Below are positions 6,439-12,781 of a DNA stretch of 18,980 nt, one piece after another. This stretch comes from Saprospiraceae bacterium. GTDB lineage: Bacteria; Bacteroidota; Bacteroidia; Chitinophagales; Saprospiraceae. Location of the stretch: the NCBI GenBank assembly GCA_020849825.1, contig JADZFP010000320.1, positions 1 through 18,980 on the forward strand. Reading direction: 5' to 3'. The notes under the pieces were generated by a model that worked only from the letters and a program-made list of their open reading frames with translations, ran no database searches and was not told the origin of the DNA. The position numbers and the translations under genes were made by a program. Numbering within the stretch: position 1 is the first letter of the stretch; each line of letters opens with the position of its first letter.

Positions 6439-9400
6439 ATGGTAAAACGCCATTACTCCCCCCGGCGCCCTGCTGCCCTCTTTGTTTTTTTTGCCCTTTT
6501 CCTCCTGCCAGCCCTGGCATTTTCCCAAACAGTTGAAGACTGTGACAACGGCGCCGACGACGACGGCGACGGCCTGATCGATTGTTTCGACCCAGATTGC
6601 ACCTGCTTCGGCAATTGCGAAAATTTCTACTACACCACCTGCAATGCCGACTGCTCCTATCTGCCGCCCTGCGACCAGATTACCCTTGGCGTGCAATGGA
6701 CGGCCCAGGTTGAAACCGGTACTTACGCCCCCATGGCAGCCGGCGACCTGGATGCCGACGGAGTGCCCGAAATCGTGAGTTATCACGTTGAAAACAGCGA
6801 AATATATATCGTTGATGGGGCGACCGGGGCGACCAAAGCCACCATCATGAGCCCAACTGTGCTGCCCGGCGGCACCGCGCCCGCCATGGCCGATCTCGAC
6901 ACTGATGGCTTCGGTGAATTTATCCTGATCGGCAACGACCGCTTCATTCGTTGTTATTCCCATACCGGGGCCCTGAAATGGACCAGCCCCGGCATCGTGG
7001 GCTACGACCAGCGTTACCGCTTCGCCGTGCCCAATATCGCCGATTTTAACCACGACGGCAACCCGGAAATCAATGTCGGTAACCAAGTGTTCAGCGGCCA
7101 GACAGGCGCCCTGCTCGCCGAAGGCGGCCCTTCTGTTTCGGCCGGCGAACACCCTGCCCGCGTCGCCAACGGCTTTTCGTTTTGCTCCCCCGTGGCAATC
7201 GATGCACTGCCCGACAGTTTTTGTCCCGATTGCGACGGACTTGAAATCGTGGCCGGCAACCAGGTGCTTTCCGTCGATCTGGTGGCGGGTACCGTGACAG
7301 CCCGCGTAACCGCCGCCGCGCCTTTTACCGACGGTTTTACCAGTGTGGCCGACTTCGACGGCGACGGCGACCTCGACGCCATCGTGCAGGGCAAACGCGG
7401 TCTGCAAAACACCGTATACTGCTGGGATATTCAGACCCCGACCATACTGCGCCAGTTCCAACTGCTCAACAACTGGGTAGAAGGCGCCTCCCGCGTCAAT
7501 ATCGCCGACCTCAACGGCGATGGCCAACTGGAGATCAGTTTTGTCGGATACCCGCGCCTTTATGCCCTTCGCAACAACTTCACCGTGATGTGGATACGCT
7601 CCACCAACGACCTTTCTTCCATCACCTGTTCCAGTGTGTTCGATTTTTGCGGCGACGGTTCTGCTGACGTGATTTACCGGGGCATGACCTTCCTGCAAGT
7701 GCTGGAAGGAGCCACGGGTACGGTCAAATTTCAGGACGATTGCGCTTCGGAAACCCACATCGAGAATCCGCTGGTGCTCGACGTGGATGCCGACGGCCAG
7801 ACGGAAATCGTGATCCAGTGCGGTGGCCCGACTTACGGCATGGGCGTTCCGCCCTATTCCGGCTCAATTGTGGCCTACGAAGCCGTGGGATCTCCGGGTA
7901 TCGCCTCCCGGAAAGTGTGGAACCAGCATGCCTATTTCAATACCAATATCAACGACGACCTGAGCGTGCCGGCGTATCAGCAAAACCCGCACATCATCGG
8001 CGACAGCTTGCGGATGAACTCGTTCCTCAACCAGTATTTCAACCCTACGTTCCCCTCTCCCGACGGGGTGCTGAGTTTCCAAAACGTCGTTTGCGTGGGC
8101 GATTCGCTGGATGTGACGGTGTCGCTCTGCAATACCGGCGATAATGTGTTGCCGCCCCAGACGCCCATTTCCGTTTATACCTCCAACCCGCAAACCACTG
8201 CTGCGCCTTGGGTCGGCGCCGCAGCGTTGGGTTTCGACCTGCAAAAAGACAGCTGCCGGACGTTCACCATCCGCATCCCGCGCATCGCCAACGACTCGGT
8301 GTATCTGGTGCTCAACGACGACAATTCCCAAACGACACCCTACAACCTGGCCGCTGATTTTCCGGTGACGGCCATCGGCGAGTGTGCATTTACCAACAAT
8401 ATTGTGGCTTTTGCCTATGCCTACAACCCGCCCGTGCTAAACCTCGGCGTTGATACCCTCATTTGCGACAACGCTACGCTGGCGCTCGATGCTGCCGGAC
8501 AGGACTATGTGAGTTGGCAGTGGCAGGACGGCTCAGCGGATACCAGCTTCGTCGCACCTGATGCAGGCGTGTTCGCCGTAGCGGTGACCGATATTTGCGG
8601 CATCGTTCAGTCGGATACCATTGTGGTGGGCATCGATAGCGCGACGGTGGCGCAAATCGGGGCCGACCGTACCATTTGTCAGGGCGAAACCGTGGCAATT
8701 GCCGAAAGCGGATTTGATTTTTACGACTGGTCGCCGGCCAATGCGGTGGATTGCCCTACTTGCCCGGCAGTGAACGCTGCTTTGCCCAGTTCCGGCCTCA
8801 TCACCCTGCACGCCAGCTTTGCCAACGGTTGTCAAAGTTTTGACACCTTGTATCTGGCGGTCAATGACACGTTCAACTACGCCATCGATACGACGATCTG
8901 CTACGGCCGCACAGTCAGCTGGAACGGCGTGGAGATCGAACCCGATTCGATCCGGACATTTTTCCTCCAAACCTTGCAGGGGTGCGACTCCACCGTCACG
9001 GTGCGGGTGCACGGTACGCCGGTGGGTACGTTCCAGATACAGGTCGACACGGCGGTTTGCCTTGGCGAAACCTTGCCCTACAACGGCTTCAATCTGTTGC
9101 CGGGCGATGAAAAAACCTTTTACCTCTCTGCCATCACCGGTTGCGACTCTACTGTAATGGTGACGGTAATGCCCAAAGACACCTTTGCCACGGCGCAAAG
9201 CCTGACGATCTGCAACGGCGAATCGGTGCCGATTTTCGGTCAGCCGCAGTCGAGCAGCGGGGTGTACCGCATGACCTTTGCCGCCGCCAACGGCTGCGAC
9301 TCCACGCATACCGTCAACCTCAATGTGCTGCCCGCTCTCCTGCTCACTCTCGACGAAACGCCTACCTGTGGCGGACAAACCGAGGGTGTCATCACAGCCG

Positions 9401-10323
9401 CCGGCAATGGCGGTACCCCGCCCTACAACTACGCCTGGAACCTGCCCGGCGCTACCGGCCCCACGATCGACAACCTGCCCGCGGGGACCTATACCGTTAC
9501 GCTGACCGATGCTGCCGATTGTACCCAGACCGCCAGCGCCCAGGTGATCGCTTATCCGCCCATTGTGTTCGACGTGGCCACCGACTCGGTGCGCTGCTAT
9601 GGTGAAAGCAACGGCGCGATCACCATCACTACTGCCGACAGCACCCTGCTGTTTGCCCTGGGCGACAACGGATTCAGCGGTTTGACCGAATATGAAGGCC
9701 TTGAAGCAGGCGAGTACGATTTGCAGGCCCAGGACGTGTATGGCTGTGTGGAAGAACAAACCGTGACCGTGCCGGGGCCGCCCGAACTGGTGCTTGCGCT
9801 ACCGGCCGATACCACTATTTTGCTTGGGGAAGAACTTCAAATCGAAATTTTCACCAACAGCACCGATTCGCTGGTGTATACCTGGAATACCACGGAATAC
9901 CTCAGTTGCGACAATTGCCTCACTCCCCTGGCTTCGCCGCTGACGACGATCCGTTACAGCCTGGTCGTCACGGATGAAAACGGCTGCAAGGCGGGCGATG
10001 AAATGTTGCTGGAAGTTCGCCGCGTGATCGACGTGTTTTTCCCCAATGCCATGGCGCCTACTGCCGCTGTCGATTTGAACGCCCGCTTCGAGCCTGTCTT
10101 CGGGCCGGCTGTGGCGCGGGTGAATTCGCTGCAAATTTTTGACCGCTGGGGCGCGCTGGTGCACGAAGCCCGCAATGCCCTGCCCGGCGATGCCAGCCTG
10201 ATCTGGGATGGCCGCCACGACGGCGATTACGTGATGCCGGGCGTGTACATCTGGGCCGTGGAACTGGAACTGGTCGATGGAGGCAAAGAGAAGTTCCGGG
10301 GCGATGTGACGGTGGTGCGGTAG
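6439..10323 (+). CDS. Secreted T9SS type B multi-domain surface protein (FG-GAP, PKD-like and SprB-like repeats)
   Basis: A 1294-residue exported protein. A signal peptide (1-29, basic start, hydrophobic core, end ALAFSQ) is followed by a Cys-rich DDDGDGLIDC segment (32-54). FG-GAP/VCBS-type repeats (about 98-465) have D-x-D-x-DG calcium loops such as DLDADG, DFNHDG, DFDGDG and DVDADG, suggesting a beta-propeller. A CARDB-like domain (about 551-655) leads to a run of five modules starting [D/L]-x-[T/S]-x-C (about 669-970). Three of these share a conserved GCDST ending. Two SprB-like modules (about 975-1036 and 1049-1112) follow. The end (about 1200-1294; FFPNAMAP, IFDRWG, WDG, PGVYIW) is the type B sorting domain of T9SS cargo (gliding motility C-terminal family). 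I start at ATG 6439, just before the signal peptide; an in-frame TTG at 6358 has no support. Role: adhesion, motility or substrate binding (inference). Confidence 0.9.
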   Translation: MVKRHYSPRRPAALFVFFALFLLPALAFSQTVEDCDNGADDDGDGLIDCFDPDCTCFGNCENFYYTTCNADCSYLPPCDQITLGVQWTAQVETGTYAPMAAGDLDADGVPEIVSYHVENSEIYIVDGATGATKATIMSPTVLPGGTAPAMADLDTDGFGEFILIGNDRFIRCYSHTGALKWTSPGIVGYDQRYRFAVPNIADFNHDGNPEINVGNQVFSGQTGALLAEGGPSVSAGEHPARVANGFSFCSPVAIDALPDSFCPDCDGLEIVAGNQVLSVDLVAGTVTARVTAAAPFTDGFTSVADFDGDGDLDAIVQGKRGLQNTVYCWDIQTPTILRQFQLLNNWVEGASRVNIADLNGDGQLEISFVGYPRLYALRNNFTVMWIRSTNDLSSITCSSVFDFCGDGSADVIYRGMTFLQVLEGATGTVKFQDDCASETHIENPLVLDVDADGQTEIVIQCGGPTYGMGVPPYSGSIVAYEAVGSPGIASRKVWNQHAYFNTNINDDLSVPAYQQNPHIIGDSLRMNSFLNQYFNPTFPSPDGVLSFQNVVCVGDSLDVTVSLCNTGDNVLPPQTPISVYTSNPQTTAAPWVGAAALGFDLQKDSCRTFTIRIPRIANDSVYLVLNDDNSQTTPYNLAADFPVTAIGECAFTNNIVAFAYAYNPPVLNLGVDTLICDNATLALDAAGQDYVSWQWQDGSADTSFVAPDAGVFAVAVTDICGIVQSDTIVVGIDSATVAQIGADRTICQGETVAIAESGFDFYDWSPANAVDCPTCPAVNAALPSSGLITLHASFANGCQSFDTLYLAVNDTFNYAIDTTICYGRTVSWNGVEIEPDSIRTFFLQTLQGCDSTVTVRVHGTPVGTFQIQVDTAVCLGETLPYNGFNLLPGDEKTFYLSAITGCDSTVMVTVMPKDTFATAQSLTICNGESVPIFGQPQSSSGVYRMTFAAANGCDSTHTVNLNVLPALLLTLDETPTCGGQTEGVITAAGNGGTPPYNYAWNLPGATGPTIDNLPAGTYTVTLTDAADCTQTASAQVIAYPPIVFDVATDSVRCYGESNGAITITTADSTLLFALGDNGFSGLTEYEGLEAGEYDLQAQDVYGCVEEQTVTVPGPPELVLALPADTTILLGEELQIEIFTNSTDSLVYTWNTTEYLSCDNCLTPLASPLTTIRYSLVVTDENGCKAGDEMLLEVRRVIDVFFPNAMAPTAAVDLNARFEPVFGPAVARVNSLQIFDRWGALVHEARNALPGDASLIWDGRHDGDYVMPGVYIWAVELELVDGGKEKFRGDVTVVR

Positions 10324-10380
10324 GCGGCTCCTGTTTTAATTTCCGATATCGGAAATTAAAAGGACTCAGCCGCCACTTTT
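10323..10380 (+). terminator. Long palindromic hairpin after the surface protein gene
   Basis: The core 10334-10361 is a perfect 28-bp palindrome centred on CCGATATCGG. It is enclosed by a second stem GGCGGCT (10323-10329) and AGCCGCC (10368-10374), followed by ACTTTTT. The left arm shares its first G with the TAG stop codon. It can act as a terminator or 3' mRNA structure. The 28-bp core also has the symmetry of a protein-binding operator, but its position right behind a stop codon favours the RNA view. Confidence 0.6.
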
Positions 10381-10448
10381 TACCACTGCCGGTAATTCTT
10401 CCTGCACTCTTTCCCACTTTTTCCCCTTATGAATTGATCATTCGATTG

Positions 10449-10473
10449 CCTGAAGCGTTTTTTCAGGTTTTTT
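10449..10473 (+). terminator. Small intrinsic terminator
   Basis: A CCTGAA/TTCAGG stem of 6 bp with a 7-nt loop is followed directly by TTTTTT. It lies inside the 394-bp spacer between the surface protein gene and mraZ and would back up the longer hairpin upstream. Confidence 0.5.
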
Positions 10474-10489
10474 CAAGGCTAAAAATCAA

Positions 10490-10537
10490 AAAATCCGGAC
10501 CGAAGCATGTCGCTGCGGTCCGGATTTTGCTTTTTTA
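10490..10537. terminator. Strong intrinsic terminator hairpin
   Basis: Perfect 13-bp arms AAAATCCGGACCG (10490-10502) and CGGTCCGGATTTT (10516-10528) with a 13-nt loop are followed by GCTTTTTT on plus; A-runs lie in front, so it could work on both strands. It insulates the dcw promoter from the upstream gene. The rest of the 10324-10717 spacer holds only the other hairpins and the mraZ promoter. Confidence 0.75.
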
Positions 10538-10622
10538 GCCATTTTGTTAAATGGATTAAATTGTTGATAAACAGCAGTTTAGTATTTTGGGTTTTAAAAA
10601 TTAATGAAAAAATGACCGAAAT

Positions 10623-10664
10623 GTGTCGTTTTGTGGGAAAATGTGGAAAAAGAAAGTACATTTG
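10623..10664 (+). promoter_or_regulatory. mraZ promoter with MraZ-box-like direct repeats
   Basis: TTTG (10630-10633) and TACATTTG (10657-10664) are separated by 23 nt, a good match to the Bacteroidota -33/-7 pair. Between and over them, GTG-led boxes recur with an exact 10-bp step: GTGTC (10623), GTGGG (10633), GTGGA (10643). MraZ of other bacteria is known to bind TGGGN direct repeats with 5-bp spacers in its own promoter, so these are good candidates for autorepressor sites. The start of transcription would lie about 50 nt before the mraZ ATG. Confidence 0.65.
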
Positions 10665-10717
10665 TGGCACTGAATATAGGGTAGGGCTATCTCTATCCGC
10701 ATCAGTCGATAAACAGC

Positions 10718-11197
10718 ATGAATCTGATTGGCGAATATCCGGTATCGGTGGACAACAAAGGCCGGCTCAGGCTCCCCACCGCTCTCCTGCGACAACTCGG
10801 CGACAAGCACGAGGGCAGCGAGGGATATTCGTTTGTGATCAACCGCGGCTTTGAGAAATGTCTCACCCTGTATCCAAAAAAAGTATGGGACGAGATTACC
10901 GCCCGCCTCAGCCGCCTCAACCGTTTCAACGACCGCAACCGGATGTTCGTCCGCACTTTCTATCTCGGCGCCTACCCGCTGGAGACCGACAGTGCCGACC
11001 GCATCCTGCTTCAGAAACCGCTCATGGACTACGCCGGTCTGAGCGACGAGGCCATCCTCGTCTCCATGGAAGACCGCGTCGAAATCTGGGCGCCCGAGGT
11101 GTATCAGGCCATGCTCAATATCGATCCCAACGACTTTGCCGACCTGGCCAATCAGGTGATGGGCGGCGAGGTCGGCGAAACCGAAGAAGAAGCATAG
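10718..11197 (+). CDS. mraZ: Transcriptional regulator MraZ
   Basis: A 159-residue protein with the two tandem SpoVT/AbrB-type half-domains of MraZ. The paired signatures are DNKGRLRLP (12-20) and DSADRILLQK (91-100), each with the conserved D-x-x-x-R. The start MNLIGEYPVSVD is typical. MraZ forms ring-shaped oligomers, binds direct repeats in front of its own gene and represses the dcw cluster. It is the first gene of the cluster, preceded by a promoter with three 10-bp-phased GTG boxes and followed with a 1-nt gap by rsmH, so the two are surely co-transcribed. The C-terminal tail is acidic (GETEEEA). Confidence 0.96.
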   Translation: MNLIGEYPVSVDNKGRLRLPTALLRQLGDKHEGSEGYSFVINRGFEKCLTLYPKKVWDEITARLSRLNRFNDRNRMFVRTFYLGAYPLETDSADRILLQKPLMDYAGLSDEAILVSMEDRVEIWAPEVYQAMLNIDPNDFADLANQVMGGEVGETEEEA

Positions 11198-11198
11198 T

Positions 11199-12131
11199 AT
11201 GTACCATGAGCCCGTCCTTTTCACCGAATCGCTCGATGCGCTGCACATCCGCCCCGGCGGGGTGTACGTCGATGCAACGTTCGGCGGTGGCGGACACTCG
11301 CGGGGTATACTAGGCCGGCTGGGCGACAACGGTCGCCTTTATGCCTTTGACCAGGACGACGACGCGGCAGCCAATGCGCAACAGGCGCCTTTTGCCGGCG
11401 ACGAACGCTTCGTGTTTGTGGCCAGCAATTTCCGGCACCTCAAACGCAGCCTTCGGGTAGAAGGCCAGCCTCCAGGAACCATCGACGGTATCCTCGCCGA
11501 CCTCGGCGTGAGCAGTTACCAGATCGATACCCCGGAGCGCGGATTCAGCTAACGCTTCGATGCATCGCTCGACATGCGCATGAATCCTCAGGACGAACGC
11601 AGCGCCGCCGACGTGCTCAACACCTTCTCTGCCAATGATTTGCAAAGAGTGCTGAGCGAATACGGCGAAGTGCGCAACGCCCGCACCCTGGCTCAGGCCA
11701 TCGTACAGCATCGCGAGAAAAAAGCCTTCCGCACCACCGGCGAACTCGTAGCCCTCTGCGAGCCGCTCGCCATGGGCGAACGCTGGCGCTACCTCTCGCA
11801 GGTCTTCCAGGCCCTCCGCATGGAAGTCAACGACGAAGTGGGCGCCTTGCGCGATTTCCTCGCCGATGCACTCGAAATGCTCGCTCCCGGTGGCCGTTTG
11901 GCCGTCATTGCTTATCACTCCATCGAGGACCGCCTGGTCAAGAATTTTCTGAAAACAGGCGACCCCGAAGGTCAGGTACAAAAAGATTTCTACGGCAACA
12001 TCGCCAGGCCGTGGAACATCATCACCAAAAAGGCGATCGAACCCATGGATGCAGAAATTCAACGCAACGCCCGCGCCCGAAGTGCCAAACTGCGCGTCGG
12101 AGAAAAGGCGCGGGGCCGACCGGACGAATGA
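11199..12131 (+). pseudogene. rsmH: 16S rRNA m4C1402 methyltransferase RsmH (MraW), interrupted by an in-frame TAA
   Basis: The frame opens at ATG 11199 with MYHEPVLFTESLDAL and the SAM-binding loop DATFGGGGHSRGIL. It reads to GVSSYQIDTPERGFS and meets TAA at 11550-11552 (codon 118). The same frame then continues without a shift, RFDASLDMRMNPQDER and on to VIAYHSIEDRLVK, to a normal stop at 12129-12131; the total is 310 codons, normal for RsmH. Homologues have F or Y at the position of the stop, so one base change from TAC or TAT explains it. The 117-aa part holds the SAM site. The remainder could restart at ATG 11574 (185 aa), but neither half is expected to be active alone. Intact, it N4-methylates C1402 of 16S rRNA. 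Possible causes: true nonsense mutation, sequencing or assembly error, or readthrough. TAA ends other genes here, so the code is standard. Confidence 0.9.
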
Positions 12132-12318
12132 CGCACCCGAAACCCTCTGAAAAATGAAGCTGTTCAAAAGTATAATAGTCGACCTCCTCCCGCACTCATC
12201 GCAACAAGCGAATGAAGGGCGCTTTGCTTCCCCGATTTTTTATGGGAATACTATCGGCCGACTGATGTGTACGACACAACAGCCGGTTAAACCTGTTTGA
12301 CCAATATACAACCAAATC
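12132..12318. other. Spacer between rsmH and ftsL
   Basis: A 187-bp gap, unusual in a dcw cluster. It holds one 48-codon plus-strand frame (ATG 12154 to TGA 12300) starting MKLFKSIIVDLLPHSSQQ. It has no recognisable family, no membrane segment and no clear ribosome site, so I do not call it a gene. No promoter or hairpin stands out. Confidence 0.4.
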
Positions 12319-12624
12319 ATGGCCAACAAACTCCTCGGATATCTCAACGTCAGCCAGCACACCACCCAACTGGTGTTCGGCAACTTTACCTACGTGCTGT
12401 TCCTGGGTTTTCTGGCTATCGTGTATATCGCCAATGCGCATTTCTCCGAAACCGGAGTACGGCGTATTCAACAGTTGCAAAAAGAAATCAAGGAACTCAA
12501 ATGGGAGTATACCTCTATTAAAAGCGAAACCATGTATAAATCCCTTCAATCACAGATGGATGCCAGCCTCGAATCGGCCGGCCTGAATCTGGATCCGGAA
12601 GGGCCGAAGATTATAGAAAATTAA
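12319..12624 (+). CDS. ftsL: FtsL-like septal division protein
   Basis: A 101-residue bitopic protein: cytoplasmic N-terminus of about 22 residues, one TM helix (about 23-40, FTYVLFLGFLAIVYIANA), then a heptad-type coiled coil (about 50-85, RRIQQLQKEIKELKWEYTSI). Sequence identity to classic FtsL is low as usual, but size, topology and the position between rsmH and ftsI fit the Bacteroidota FtsL-like family (FtsL/DivIC type). Its partners would be FtsQ and FtsB-like proteins, and it would activate the FtsWI synthase. The stop codon is followed on the very next base by an octamer repeat array. Confidence 0.82.
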   Translation: MANKLLGYLNVSQHTTQLVFGNFTYVLFLGFLAIVYIANAHFSETGVRRIQQLQKEIKELKWEYTSIKSETMYKSLQSQMDASLESAGLNLDPEGPKIIEN

Positions 12625-12770
12625 GGTTATGCGGTGAATTGGTTATTTGGTTATGCGGTGAATTGGTGAGGTGGTTAATAAAAGGGTTGTTGTTGCTCTC
12701 GATTTAATCTATTCACCGCATAACCAAATAACCAAATAACCAAATAACCAAATAACCAAATAACCGCATA
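12625..12770. repeat. GG-phased octamer inverted repeat with core loop (ftsL-ftsI spacer)
   Basis: Directly after the ftsL TAA come seven consecutive 8-bp units that all begin with GGT (12625-12680: GGTTATGC, GGTGAATT, GGTTATTT, GGTTATGC, GGTGAATT, GGTGAGGT, GGTTAATA). A core reading AAAAGGGTTGTTGTTGCTCT (12680-12699) follows, and then the complementary arm ends in five exact copies of TAACCAAA (12721-12760). A perfect 24-bp stem forms between 12639-12662 and 12712-12735. The core, with about 10 nt on each side, forms the loop. There is no T-run, so it is not a standard terminator. Confidence 0.9.
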
Positions 12771-12781
12771 TCTGTCCAGCC

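Noticed and set aside
6361..7758. 465-codon minus-strand frame opposite the surface protein
   Set aside because: It is a shadow frame caused by GC-rich third positions; it has no recognisable domain, and the plus frame has clear FG-GAP motifs and a signal peptide.
10580..10605. TTTTGGGTTTTA near the mraZ promoter as a further heptamer element
   Set aside because: Only one or two units and no core or partner arm; this is A/T-rich promoter sequence.
11550..11552. Selenocysteine or alternative genetic code at the rsmH stop
   Set aside because: The codon is TAA, not TGA, and TAA ends other genes in the window; the homologous residue is aromatic.
12154..12300. 48-codon frame between rsmH and ftsL
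   Set aside because: It has no recognisable family, no ribosome site and no conserved feature; such a length is expected by chance in a 187-bp GC-rich gap.
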